From the NCBI GenBank assembly GCA_910587335.1, contig CAJUMG010000002.1, positions 1 through 64,000 on the forward strand: a DNA stretch of 64,000 nucleotides, in the 5' to 3' direction. Source of the stretch: an uncultured Oscillospiraceae bacterium (GTDB taxonomy: Bacteria; Bacillota; Clostridia; Oscillospirales; Ruminococcaceae). The position numbers were made by a program, and so were the translations under genes. Of this stretch, positions 16,233 through 24,899 are shown one piece after another. The notes beneath the pieces are model-generated. The model was not told where the DNA came from and did not search any database. It worked only from the letters and a program-made list of their open reading frames with translations. Every line of letters begins with the position of its first letter. Positions within the stretch are counted from its first letter, which is position 1.

Positions 16233-17156
16233 ATGACCTTGATTATGGGCTCTTTGCAGCTGGGCTGTATTTATGGGCTGCTGGCAATCGGCGTATATAT
16301 CGCATTTCGCATTTTGGATATCCCGGACCTGTCCGCGGAGGGGACCTTTACCTTCGGTCTGGCGGTCTCCGCGGCGCTGACCGCAAAGGGGCTCCCTCTT
16401 CTGGGAATTCCTATGGGCTTTTTCGCTGGATGTCTGGGCGGCGCCATTACCGGCTTTTTTCAGACCAAACTGCGCATCCACCCCATTTTGGCGGGTATTC
16501 TGACCATGAGCGGGCTGTACTCGGTCAATCTGGCGATTATGGGATCTAGCTCCAACATTTCCCTTGTGGGGCTGGATACTTTGTTCCGCATGGTTTTCGC
16601 TCTTTTTCCCGGCGTGGACAAAGAAATTCTCAAGCTGGTGCTGGCGCTGTTGTTCTGCGCGGTGACGGCAGCGATCCTTGCCTTTTTCTTCAAAACCCAC
16701 ATTGGTCTTTGCATACGGGCTGCCGGAGATAACGAGGACATGGTTCGGGCCTCCTCCATCAATGTGGATACCACCAAAATTCTGGCGCTATCCATTGGAA
16801 ACGGCTGTATCGGCCTTTCCGGCGCGCTGCTGGCACAATACCAGGGCTTTGCGGATATCAGCTCTGGCATCGGCATTGTGGCGGTTGGATTGGCTTCGGT
16901 CATCATCGGCGAGCGGCTGTTTGGCCAGCGAGGGGTGACCTGGGGTCTGGCGGTCACCATTGCCGGCTCGGTTGTTTACCGGCTGATCATCGCTTTGGCT
17001 TTAAAAACCAATCTCTTCCCGGCTTATTTTCTCAAGATCGTTTCAGCGGTGATTGTGGCCGCCGCCCTGGCAGTTCCGGCTATAAAAGAGATGCTGGCAC
17101 GCAGAAAAATCAAAAAGGAGGGGCTTCGCAATGCTGTATATCCGTGGTCTTTGTAA
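16233..17156 (+). CDS. trpY: tryptophan ABC transporter permease
   Basis: About 307 residues, eight to ten membrane helices, similar to the branched-chain/sugar-type permeases (COG4120): IPDLSAEGTFTFGLAVSAAL, an inner-membrane permease loop around FFFKTHIGLCIRAAGDNEDMVR, and ASVIIGERLFGQRG. Two start codons compete: ATG 16227 lies only 3 bases from AGGAGG (16218-16223), whereas ATG 16233 has 9 bases, so I chose the latter. Its 3' end overlaps the ATPase gene by 26 bases, indicating coupling. Confidence 0.88.
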   Translation: MTLIMGSLQLGCIYGLLAIGVYIAFRILDIPDLSAEGTFTFGLAVSAALTAKGLPLLGIPMGFFAGCLGGAITGFFQTKLRIHPILAGILTMSGLYSVNLAIMGSSSNISLVGLDTLFRMVFALFPGVDKEILKLVLALLFCAVTAAILAFFFKTHIGLCIRAAGDNEDMVRASSINVDTTKILALSIGNGCIGLSGALLAQYQGFADISSGIGIVAVGLASVIIGERLFGQRGVTWGLAVTIAGSVVYRLIIALALKTNLFPAYFLKIVSAVIVAAALAVPAIKEMLARRKIKKEGLRNAVYPWSL

Positions 17157-17925
17157 GACATTTGCACCCGGAACACCTAATGCGCACACAGCGTTAGATC
17201 ACCTGGACCTGACGTTGACGCCCGGGGAGTTTGTTACAATCATCGGCTCCAACGGCGCTGGGAAATCCACCCTCTTTTCCGCTATCAGCGGCGGATTTTG
17301 GGCGGACAGCGGCAGCATTTTCCTGGACAGAGAAAATATCACCTACCAGCCGGAGCACAAGCGGGCGGCAAAGATCGGCCGGCTGTTTCAGGATCCCATG
17401 AAGGGAACAGCCCCCCACATGACCATCGAGGAAAATCTGGCTTTATCCTATTCCAGAAGCCGCCGCAGGGGCCTGCATCTGGCGGTGTGCAAAAAGGATC
17501 GGGACCTTTTTCGGTCCGCTTTAGCCGAATTTGGCATGGGACTGGAGGACCGCATGGATGCCAAGGTCGGGCTTCTCTCCGGCGGGCAGCGGCAGGCTCT
17601 GACCCTTTTGATGAGCACCATTGTACCGCCAAAGCTGCTTTTATTGGATGAGCACACGGCCGCTCTGGACCCGGCTACCGCCGAAAAGGTCATGGCCATT
17701 ACCAAGCAGATCGTCGCCAAAAACCGGCTGACCACCATGATGATCACCCACAACATCCAGTCCGCTTTGACCTGTGGCAGCCGCACCATTATGATGGAGC
17801 AGGGACGGATTATTTTAGATTTGTCCGGCGAGGAGCGGGAAAAGATGACCGTTTCCGGCCTGATGGAGCTATATGCCGCAAAACAGCATAAAACGTTAGA
17901 TAACGACCGAATGCTGCTAAGCTGA
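17131..17925 (+). CDS. trpZ: tryptophan ABC transporter ATP-binding protein
   Basis: 264 residues, COG1101-type ATPase. Walker A GSNGAGKST near residue 38, Q-loop in RLFQDP, signature LLSGGQRQAL near 152, Walker B LLLLDEHTAALDP, and the switch His in TMMITHNI. AAAAAGGAGGGG precedes the ATG. Forms the energising subunit for the two preceding gene products. Followed at once by a terminator, ending the operon. Confidence 0.92.
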   Translation: MLYIRGLCKTFAPGTPNAHTALDHLDLTLTPGEFVTIIGSNGAGKSTLFSAISGGFWADSGSIFLDRENITYQPEHKRAAKIGRLFQDPMKGTAPHMTIEENLALSYSRSRRRGLHLAVCKKDRDLFRSALAEFGMGLEDRMDAKVGLLSGGQRQALTLLMSTIVPPKLLLLDEHTAALDPATAEKVMAITKQIVAKNRLTTMMITHNIQSALTCGSRTIMMEQGRIILDLSGEEREKMTVSGLMELYAAKQHKTLDNDRMLLS

Positions 17926-17928
17926 TTG

Positions 17929-17964
17929 AAAAAGGAGAGGGCTATCGGGCCCTCTCCTTTTTCG
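17929..17964. terminator. bidirectional terminator after the tryptophan transporter operon
   Basis: AAAGGAGAGGGC - TATCG - GGCCCTCTCCTTTTT; also suits leftward spo0A transcripts, whose stop lies at 17996. Confidence 0.9.
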
Positions 17965-17995
17965 TTAAAAACTGGCGTAAAACCTTTATCCACCG

Positions 17996-18778
17996 TTAAG
18001 ACACTTTCAGTGTCAGACGCAGCTTATCACTGAGCATTGCAATAAACTCGCTGTTGGTGGGCTTTCCGCGGGAATTATGGATAGTATAGCCAAAATAGGC
18101 GTTGAGCGTATCCACATCACCCCGGTCCCAAGCCACCTCAATGGCGTGGCGGATCGCCCTTTCTACCCGGGATGCTGTTGTGGTAAACTTTTTGGCCACC
18201 GTAGGATACAGCACCTTGGTCACTGCGTTCATCACTTCCGGGTCCTTTACCGAAAGCAGAATGGATTCCCGCAGATAATGGTATCCCTTGATGTGGGCTG
18301 GTACGCCGATCTGATGAATCATCTCGGTCACCATCAGCTCCATATCCTGTCCACCGCCGGAAAAAGGGAGCGTTTTTCCGCCTTTTCCCTTCTCTTCCTC
18401 CGGGCTGCTGATCAGCTGTACAATCCGGTCCGCCAAAACCTCTGTGTCAAACGGTTTCAGAAAATAATACCGGGCGCCGGACTGCATAACCTCTTTTTGC
18501 AGCGTCATATTATCAAAACCTGACAATACCATAAATTGGGGCTGGGGCAGATCCTCCTGTTCTCGTACCCGCCGCATGACACCGATCGCGTCGCAGTGGG
18601 GCATAAACACGTCGCATAAAACAGCCTGTGGCTTTTGCTCGAGAATTGCTTCATACAACGCTTCTCCATCCTTCGGCACCAACACTGTCTCTACGCCAAA
18701 ACTCTTTAACAAAGCTGCACAGGGAACAGCAAATTCCCGGCTTTCATCTGCAATTATGACCTTTCTTGTAATTCCCAT
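17996..18778 (-). CDS. spo0A: sporulation master regulator Spo0A
   Basis: 260 residues, the usual length. N-terminal receiver domain with acidic pocket Asp11 and phosphoacceptor Asp56 (VLCDVFMP), Lys in YYFLKPFD; C-terminal Spo0A DNA-binding domain (HQIGVPAHIKGYHYLRESI, then the recognition helix region FTTTASRVERAIRHAIEVAW). Phosphorylated Spo0A binds 0A boxes (TTTGTCGAA-like) and commits the cell to sporulation. GGAGGAAT lies upstream of the ATG at 18778. The upstream region holds several 0A-box-like sites, implying self-regulation. This gene is the strongest single clue that the organism can form endospores. Confidence 0.97.
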   Translation of the reverse strand: MGITRKVIIADESREFAVPCAALLKSFGVETVLVPKDGEALYEAILEQKPQAVLCDVFMPHCDAIGVMRRVREQEDLPQPQFMVLSGFDNMTLQKEVMQSGARYYFLKPFDTEVLADRIVQLISSPEEEKGKGGKTLPFSGGGQDMELMVTEMIHQIGVPAHIKGYHYLRESILLSVKDPEVMNAVTKVLYPTVAKKFTTTASRVERAIRHAIEVAWDRGDVDTLNAYFGYTIHNSRGKPTNSEFIAMLSDKLRLTLKVS

Positions 18779-18828
18779 GTCGATGATTCCTCCAAAAACG
18801 TTTTTCCCGCAACATTTTGTCTATCCAA

Positions 18829-18858
18829 ATACTATCACGTTTTCCCTCGACATGGCAA
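18829..18858 (-). promoter_or_regulatory. predicted spo0A promoter with an internal 0A-like half-site
   Basis: On the minus strand TTGCCA (18858-18853), 18-base spacer, TAGTAT (18834-18829). The spacer contains TGTCGAG, one mismatch from the 0A core TGTCGAA, so Spo0A~P could compete with RNA polymerase here. Confidence 0.4.
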
Positions 18859-18951
18859 TGAATGGACTGCATGAACTTTTCTGGGAAAGTTTGTGGGTTA
18901 TTTTTGCCCCTTGACAAACGCTTTTTACCTGATTCCGATTATTTTTCCACC

Positions 18952-18984
18952 ATTTCGACAAAAGGCTACAAAGCAAATGTCGAA
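18952..18984. promoter_or_regulatory. two 0A boxes upstream of spo0A
   Basis: TTTTGTCGAAAT on the minus strand (18963-18952) matches the 0A consensus TTTGTCGAA perfectly; a second core, TGTCGAA, on the plus strand at 18978-18984. They face each other. Together with the half-site in the promoter they point to autoregulation. Apart from these sites, 18779-19084 holds no gene. Confidence 0.6.
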
Positions 18985-19084
18985 ATCAGAAGAATTCCTT
19001 TTTTTCCGCTTTGGGAACAGGACAAAAAAACGATATCCATGAAAATACTTCTTTCGGCAAACCGGTCCTTATTTCCCCTTTCTT

Positions 19085-19276
19085 CTATCGGCGGCGATAT
19101 TTTGCCACGCCCCAAATCGCCAGCAGCAAAACCAGCAAAAGGCCGCCTAAAAACGGCAAATTTTTGAATGGGTCAGAGGGTTCCAATTCCTTATTGGGAA
19201 CAGCATGCGCTAAGCCCTCTTCGGGCAAATTCTCAGGCAGGGGCGTTTGCCGCCGTTCTGCGCGATCGGAAGAGGT
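19085..19276 (-). pseudogene. in-frame continuation of the CotH gene beyond an amber codon (membrane anchor)
   Basis: Reading on from the CotH stop (TAG, 19279-19277) in the same frame gives 63 further sense codons and then TAG at 19087-19085. The stretch is acidic/Pro-rich like the end of CotH (contains PLPENLPEEG and NKELEPSDPFKN) and ends with a textbook membrane anchor: GGLLLVLLLAIWGVA followed by KYRRR. It has no start codon or ribosome site of its own. Either the stop is a recent nonsense mutation that frees CotH from the membrane, or it is read through at some rate. Confidence 0.7.
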
Positions 19277-21205
19277 CTAGTCCTTTTCCGGGTTCGGCTC
19301 GCTTTTCTCTGCTGCTTCTTCCCTATTTGAACCTTGCGAAAAGGATTTTTCCTCTTCGATAAGCGATTCTGCCGACTCGTTTGTCGAAGAACCTGGCCGC
19401 TTCCCTTCCTCAGCCGGCAGATCAACAGCAGGGGGACTCTCGGCATCTGTACCGGGATTTGGCGGAACCTCTGATTCGCCTCTTTCGCCCGGAGGCTGAT
19501 TAGGCGGTATCTCCTGGTCCGTGGGATTCTGTTCCGGTGGCATAAAACCGTCATTCGGGCGATTTGGCTTTTGCATATCAGAAAAATCTGCCTGTCCGCC
19601 GGGACCGCCGCCCATCATGCCGCCCATTACCGTCAGATCAATGGCGGAAACATCCGGCAAAAAGGAGGACTCCTGTTTCTGCTCCTCGTGGGTGGCGGGG
19701 ATTCTACCCGAAAGCTGGCCCAAAACGCTTTCGGCTCTTGCTATGACCGTTTGATACAGCATCTGTGCCGCCGCGTCGTATTCCTCATAGGAATAAAACG
19801 CGGTGGGATCCTGCGCCGCCAGCGTGTCGATCTGGGAGCGGATGTTCTGGTAAAGCGTCTCAAACCGTCCACCGTTTACATATTCCTGCGCCAGCTTTTC
19901 TAAATAGGCATGATACTGCGCACGATACGCCTCCTGGTTTAAAAGCGTCATAAAAAACTGCCGTTCTTCGGTGGATATCCCCGCAGAAAAGGGAGTATCC
20001 ACCGGAAAATGAATGACAGAGGAAGCATCCCCCGACTGAAAGCCTCCAAAGGCCAGGTTGTAGTCCCATGGAACAAGGCTCAGCTGACCGTCCTTTTCAT
20101 AAAGATAATAATTGTGGGCCATGTTGCCGGTGAGTCCGTCAAGATTTACCACAAAGGTCTGAACCGCCAGATAACGAAGAACCCGGTCCACATCCATCGA
20201 ATCCTCCAGATCGGTTCCCTCGCTGATGTTTTTTAAAGCCTGTACCACCCGCTTATGGTCGCTTTTTTTGCTGGAAAATACCTCTGCGTCCCAAATCGCC
20301 GAATAGCTGTCCAGATCATCCCCCACATAATTCAGTGCAGCCGCGCCGCCGGAAGAGCCGTCCGTCCCCTCAAAAGGACCGTTGCCCGGCGAGAAATCGT
20401 TCCCGTCCCCCTGCTCTGGAGGTACTCCTCCTTCCGCGCCTGGAAACCGGCCGTCCAAAGGAATATCCCCATCGGAGAAGGACCTATCCTCTGTCGCTTC
20501 AGAGCCATCCGCCGCAGCCTTTTCAGGGTCAAACCATTTTTTTACGCTGTCCGGGTCCAGCTGCTCCATTCTGCCGGGACCGCCCATCTGTGTGCCGTCC
20601 GGCTTATACAGCTTTCCGTAATGGGTTCCGTAATTGCGCAGAGCAAAGGATTCCTCTACCGCCTCTAGCGCCAGATACAGCCCCCAGTACTCTCCGTTTA
20701 CCGAAATTTTCGCATAGGTGAATAGGCTGGCGGGAACCTCCAGAAAAGAGAACATATCATAGACAACCGCTTCCTTCATCAGCGTTGCGTCGGCATAATT
20801 GTTATTGAGTACCAGCTTATCCAGGCCATAACAGGTCTGGCCATCCACATATTCATCAAACTTGATTTTAAAGCTGTACCGGTCCGAGCCGCTGGCGGCA
20901 ACCATCGAAAGACTGGTGTTTCCCTTGGCACGGATGCCAACTCGATAATAGCTTTCGCCGTTAATGGTCAGATCGCAGCTGACATACTCTTCCGAAAGCG
21001 CCGTGTCCAGCAGCTCCTGCCATTGGTCCGGATCCATTTGAATATCCACCGTCATCACCTGGTCGGAGCCAAACAGCTCCTGCTCATAGGATAAAGAGAT
21101 CCCAGGCGAAAAACGATCCGAAAAGGCGGCAAAGATTCCCAGCGCCAATACCGACAGCAGCACCACCGCCAAAATTGCCCTATCCATCCATCTGTTTGTC
21201 ATCAT
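19277..21205 (-). CDS. CotH kinase family protein, apparently cut short by an amber codon
   Basis: 642 residues. N-terminal membrane segment (RAILAVVLLSVLALGIFAAF), then a CotH protein-kinase domain from about 35 to 480: YRVGIRAKGNTS, DKLVLNNNYADATLMKEAV, LAVQTFVVNLDGLTGN, and the catalytic-loop-like LVPWDYNLAFGG. A Gly/Asp/Pro-rich insert (about 215-300) interrupts the domain. The last 130 residues are Pro/Glu-rich and disordered. CotH proteins phosphorylate spore-coat proteins; outside spores, homologues sit with VTC and DUF4956 genes, as here, where they may act on surface substrates. The frame continues past the TAG stop into a transmembrane anchor (separate entry). Third gene of the VTC - DUF4956 - CotH operon, 15 bases after the previous gene. 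Confidence 0.88.
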   Translation of the reverse strand: MMTNRWMDRAILAVVLLSVLALGIFAAFSDRFSPGISLSYEQELFGSDQVMTVDIQMDPDQWQELLDTALSEEYVSCDLTINGESYYRVGIRAKGNTSLSMVAASGSDRYSFKIKFDEYVDGQTCYGLDKLVLNNNYADATLMKEAVVYDMFSFLEVPASLFTYAKISVNGEYWGLYLALEAVEESFALRNYGTHYGKLYKPDGTQMGGPGRMEQLDPDSVKKWFDPEKAAADGSEATEDRSFSDGDIPLDGRFPGAEGGVPPEQGDGNDFSPGNGPFEGTDGSSGGAAALNYVGDDLDSYSAIWDAEVFSSKKSDHKRVVQALKNISEGTDLEDSMDVDRVLRYLAVQTFVVNLDGLTGNMAHNYYLYEKDGQLSLVPWDYNLAFGGFQSGDASSVIHFPVDTPFSAGISTEERQFFMTLLNQEAYRAQYHAYLEKLAQEYVNGGRFETLYQNIRSQIDTLAAQDPTAFYSYEEYDAAAQMLYQTVIARAESVLGQLSGRIPATHEEQKQESSFLPDVSAIDLTVMGGMMGGGPGGQADFSDMQKPNRPNDGFMPPEQNPTDQEIPPNQPPGERGESEVPPNPGTDAESPPAVDLPAEEGKRPGSSTNESAESLIEEEKSFSQGSNREEAAEKSEPNPEKD

Positions 21206-21220
21206 GGGTTTTTCCCCCGA

Positions 21221-21892
21221 TCAGGACATATATTCGCCGTTGTAGCTGACCAGCGACGCACTTTGTACCCCTTCCACCGCGCTAATAGCATGCATAAACC
21301 CGGTAGACGCATCCTTCAGCTTTACTTCCACAGATAATTCGGTACCGTTTTGGCTGACCGTCTTGGCCTTTATCTTGCTGCGGCAGCCAGAATCCTTTAA
21401 AAGCGCCATGGCGCCGTCTTCCGCTTTTTCGTCCGCACAGCGCAGCACCAGCATATAGGGATTATCGTTGTACTTGCGGTTGGCAAGCAAAAGAAGCATC
21501 CCGCCAATCACAATGGACCCGATCACCGCCAACGGAATCATCCCCGCGCCAATGACGATACCGGCAGCCAGCGCCCAAAACAAAAAGACAATTTCCACCG
21601 GCTCCTTAATCGCCGCCCGGAAACGGACGATGGACAGCGCACCGACCATACCTAAAGACAGGACCACATTAGAGGTAACGGCCATGATCACCAAGGTGGT
21701 CACCATAGTAAGGCCCACCAGCGTCAGCGCAAGTCCTGACGAATACAGAATGCCGGTCAGCGTTTTTTTGTAGATCAGATAGATAAACAGGCCCACGACC
21801 AGAGAAAAAGCCAAGCCGATCAGCGTGTCCAGAACGGAAAATTCTGTAACGCTCTCCAGAAAACTTGATTTAAAAATATCGTTGAAGCTCAT
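21221..21892 (-). CDS. DUF4956 domain-containing membrane protein
   Basis: 223 residues. Three or four membrane helices in the first 150 residues (SVLDTLIGLAFSLVVGLFIY; LGMVGALSIVRFRAAIKEPVE is the DUF4956 signature; VIGSIVIGGMLLLLA), then a soluble ferredoxin-like C-terminal domain. DUF4956 proteins are nearly always encoded between VTC polyphosphate polymerases and CotH kinases and probably form part of the same membrane complex. ATG at 21892 with AAAGGA upstream; the frame is open to 22003 but that part overlaps the end of the VTC gene. Confidence 0.87.
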   Translation of the reverse strand: MSFNDIFKSSFLESVTEFSVLDTLIGLAFSLVVGLFIYLIYKKTLTGILYSSGLALTLVGLTMVTTLVIMAVTSNVVLSLGMVGALSIVRFRAAIKEPVEIVFLFWALAAGIVIGAGMIPLAVIGSIVIGGMLLLLANRKYNDNPYMLVLRCADEKAEDGAMALLKDSGCRSKIKAKTVSQNGTELSVEVKLKDASTGFMHAISAVEGVQSASLVSYNGEYMS

Positions 21893-21977
21893 AAAAAAAT
21901 CCTTTCTGCTCTGCGCAAGATTTTTATCGACAGAGCGCTCAAGACGCTCACGCAGTCCGATTGACCGCTTAATAAAG

Positions 21978-22670
21978 CTAGAAAAATGCCCGGCAGGCGG
22001 CATATTTGGAAAAGGCGCCCATTCGTATAGACCCTAGCTGCAAAGCGTCGGCAATAAAGGACGGCAAAAAGCTGTCGTACTTCACCTCCAGGATCATCCG
22101 CTCAGAAGGCATAACCGAAACCGCCGCCGGGGAAGGATGCAAAAAATCCGTACCGGACAAACCGCTTTGGATATTCCGATCAAAGGTGATCCGCACATTT
22201 CCCACCGGATAAATATACGGCTCCCGCAGATAAGATACCAACGTCCTGGGCCGGAGCAGCTGGCTTTTCATCTGAAAATCCAGCTCATGTAAAAGCGGGT
22301 GCCCATCCTGCGGCAGCCAATCCGGGTCCTCTGCCAGCAGCCTTTCGCAAACCTCTGGCGCTATCCGGCAGCCGGTTTTCAGGCACAAGCCGTTTATCTT
22401 CTGCTTTTTTTCCAAAAACAGATTGTGGAAATCGTCATTATACCGGCGCAGACGAAATTTTTCCCGGCGGTTTATCCCATCCCTCTTTTCCCGCAGCGCC
22501 TTATCAAAGCAGTTGTCAAAATAAAGACTGTGTATCCAGTACCGTCCGTCCGCCAGGGCATGGGAATCTTTCTCCATCATGGCGGACAGCCGCATTCTAA
22601 GCGTCTGGTAAGAAAAAACGTCGATTTCATATTTGCATTCATGCCGAAAGCTTCGCGTGTTTTTCACCAT
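21978..22670 (-). CDS. VTC domain polyphosphate polymerase family protein
   Basis: 230 residues forming a VTC-type tunnel domain: starts RHECKYEIDVFSYQTL, basic strands RYWIHSLYFDN and KFRLRRYND, LEKKQKINGLCLK, and VRITFDRNIQSG, ending in the acidic metal-binding strand MILEVKYDSFLP. Yeast VTC4-like domains make polyphosphate from ATP inside a Lys/Arg-lined tunnel; the bacterial versions next to CotH genes are assumed to be related but their product is not proven. ATG at 22670 with AAAGGAGAG upstream. First gene of a three-gene operon with DUF4956 and CotH. Confidence 0.87.
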   Translation of the reverse strand: MVKNTRSFRHECKYEIDVFSYQTLRMRLSAMMEKDSHALADGRYWIHSLYFDNCFDKALREKRDGINRREKFRLRRYNDDFHNLFLEKKQKINGLCLKTGCRIAPEVCERLLAEDPDWLPQDGHPLLHELDFQMKSQLLRPRTLVSYLREPYIYPVGNVRITFDRNIQSGLSGTDFLHPSPAAVSVMPSERMILEVKYDSFLPSFIADALQLGSIRMGAFSKYAACRAFF

Positions 22671-22876
22671 AGCTTCTTCTCTCCTTTCTCCGGTTTCTCT
22701 CCCTGCGCGCTGGGCAAAACCGAAATTTTTAAGACACAAGATCCGCGGTCTTTGGCCTTGTTTATCTTACCGGACGATTGTAAAAAAAACAAAAACGAAT
22801 CTTGAAAAAATATCCGGTTTTTATGGGAATTTACCGTTTATTCATACAAAAATGAATTTCTTTTCAGATGAGAAAC

Positions 22877-22915
22877 AAAAAAAGGCCGGAACCTTTTGGT
22901 TCCGGCCTTTTTTTC
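22877..22915. terminator. strong terminator after the bceB-like gene
   Basis: AAAAAAAGGCCGGAACC - TTTT - GGTTCCGGCC followed by seven T; perfect stem, works in both directions. Between 22671 and 22876 I see only AT-rich leader sequence. Confidence 0.92.
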
Positions 22916-22937
22916 CCGAGCTTGAAAACAGTATGCC

Positions 22938-24899
22938 TTATGCCTGCACAATCCGGTAATAGGTTTTGGAGGTTTTGTGGTAAACGGCGTAGTATGACAG
23001 AGCAAAAAGCAATATGACACAAACCGTGCAGCCCAAAAACAGCGTTTGGTTCGCCATATTAAAGGCCAGCAGCAGCTTGCACAATACCGGGAAAGCCACC
23101 GCTATATGCACCACCGCCATCCCCAGCGGGAGGAAAAAGACCATTAAGACCTGTTTATTGATGGTACTTCGAATCTCCCGGTCGCTCAGCCCAATATTTC
23201 GCATAATACGGAATCGGTCGTGATCATCAAACCCCTCGGTAATTTGTTTATAGTAGATGATCAGCACCGTCGCGATCAAAAACAGGGCGATAAAGAAAAT
23301 ACCAACGAACAGCAAGCTCCCATAAATCTGGTAAAAATCCTCCCGAGCCGTATCCATACTGCCGGTTCTGAGCAGTCGGGGAACCGTTTTCAGCAGATCC
23401 TCCCGCAAGGTGGTATAAAACGCGGCGGGAACCTCTCCGGACAGATCATAGTTGTAGTAGTATAGCAGGTTATACCGTCCGCCATCTACTCCTTCCATCC
23501 GTTGGACCAGGCTTTCCAGGTGGGAAAGGTCCGGCAAAATCGCCAGCACGCCGGGATAACCGCTCATCCGCCCCAAAAAGTCCGGCATCTCAAGCCGCTC
23601 CCGAATTTGGTAAGCCGTCCCCTCCAGCCAGATTTTGTCGGTATTCACCTCCATCTGAAATACGGCAATCGCCGCCTCGTCCTGCTCCAAAGACAATCTT
23701 GTTCCCATAATACGGTTATAATCCTCTAAAGTAATAACATCCACTTCATACACAGATCCTGTAAAAACATTCGATGCTGTAATGCTGCCATCCTTGTATC
23801 CGGCAGGATAATTGAGATTGGCATATCCCACATCATTTTGCGGCGATACGCCATATCTTTCGGCGTGGCGGCGGGCTGCCTGAACCAGCTCCGGCCCGCT
23901 TTGTGCGGTTTCGATTATGCAGCTGGTCATAATCTGCCGGGGATACTGGACGCGCAGAATGTCCTCCTCGCCCATAAACAGGCTGACGGTGGAGGAAAGG
24001 GTGACCAGCACGCAGGTGGAAAGAATGCAGATATTCGCAAGGCCAACGGCGTTTTGCTTCATCCGGTACATCATGCCGGAGACAGAGATAAAGTTTTTCG
24101 GCTTATAATAAAAGCTTTTCTTCTTCCGCAAAAGCTTTAAAAACAGAACGCTGCCCGCCACAAACAGGCAATAGGTCCCAAGAATAACCAGGAGCACCGC
24201 GGGGAAAAAGACGGTCAGCGCATCGGAGGGAGACTGAACCGTCAAAGCCAGCAGATACCCAGCGCCCAATGTCAAAAATCCCAAAAGCGCAATGGCCCAT
24301 TTGGTTTTCGGCTCCCGTTCCCCCACCTTATCGCTTCGCAAAAGCGCGATAGGATCGGTACGGCAAACGCTTATCACATCGTAAAAAAGCAACAGGAAAA
24401 AACCAAACCCAAATAAAATCACCGTTGCCGCTACCTCTCCAAAGGGGATTTGGAACTGCAAGGCCGCCGGAAGTCCGACAATCTTTAACAGCAGCAAAAA
24501 CAAAAGCTGGCCCGAAAGAGCGCCCAGCAAAATTCCACATAAAATGCTGGCTGCACCGGCAAAGAGCACCTCCCAGATCATCACTAGGCAGATATGCCGT
24601 TTTTCCATGCCCAAAATGCTGTAAAGACCAAATTCCTTTTTGCGCCGTTTCATAATAAAGCTGTTGATGTAAAACAAAATCGCCAAGGATAAAAGCCCGC
24701 AGATCCAGGAGCTCATCTGGAGCATCGCTCCCATCGTCGCGCCGCCGGCCACATTGCCGGAGACCACCATTGCACAAACGGAGCGGAGACTGTAAAACAG
24801 CATAACGATTAAGGAGCCGGCCAGCAGATACGGCAGATAAATATTTTTATTGTTCCGGATATTTAACAGGGCGATCCGGGAGTAAAAGTTCCTATTCAA
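22938..24899 (-). CDS. BceB-like ABC transporter permease (FtsX family)
   Basis: 653 residues with ten predicted membrane helices: one before, four around 55-300, a roughly 200-residue extracellular domain between helices 7 and 8 (about 310-520), then three C-terminal helices; this is the Bce-type layout for peptide-antibiotic detoxification and sensing. Family marks: MKRRKKEFGLYSILGMEKRHI in the first FtsX domain and RFRIMRNIGLSDREIRSTIN in the second. Start is TTG at 24899 with GGGAGGG 8 bases upstream, overlapping the end of the ATPase gene by 8 bases. It pairs with the BceA-like ATPase and, through the sensor kinase, would report antibiotic flux. Confidence 0.88.
   Translation of the reverse strand: MNRNFYSRIALLNIRNNKNIYLPYLLAGSLIVMLFYSLRSVCAMVVSGNVAGGATMGAMLQMSSWICGLLSLAILFYINSFIMKRRKKEFGLYSILGMEKRHICLVMIWEVLFAGAASILCGILLGALSGQLLFLLLLKIVGLPAALQFQIPFGEVAATVILFGFGFFLLLFYDVISVCRTDPIALLRSDKVGEREPKTKWAIALLGFLTLGAGYLLALTVQSPSDALTVFFPAVLLVILGTYCLFVAGSVLFLKLLRKKKSFYYKPKNFISVSGMMYRMKQNAVGLANICILSTCVLVTLSSTVSLFMGEEDILRVQYPRQIMTSCIIETAQSGPELVQAARRHAERYGVSPQNDVGYANLNYPAGYKDGSITASNVFTGSVYEVDVITLEDYNRIMGTRLSLEQDEAAIAVFQMEVNTDKIWLEGTAYQIRERLEMPDFLGRMSGYPGVLAILPDLSHLESLVQRMEGVDGGRYNLLYYYNYDLSGEVPAAFYTTLREDLLKTVPRLLRTGSMDTAREDFYQIYGSLLFVGIFFIALFLIATVLIIYYKQITEGFDDHDRFRIMRNIGLSDREIRSTINKQVLMVFFLPLGMAVVHIAVAFPVLCKLLLAFNMANQTLFLGCTVCVILLFALSYYAVYHKTSKTYYRIVQA

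Noticed and set aside
19277..19279. TAG recoded as an amino acid (for example pyrrolysine) in this organism
   Set aside because: Several ordinary genes in the window end at TAG exactly where their families end, so TAG is a normal stop.
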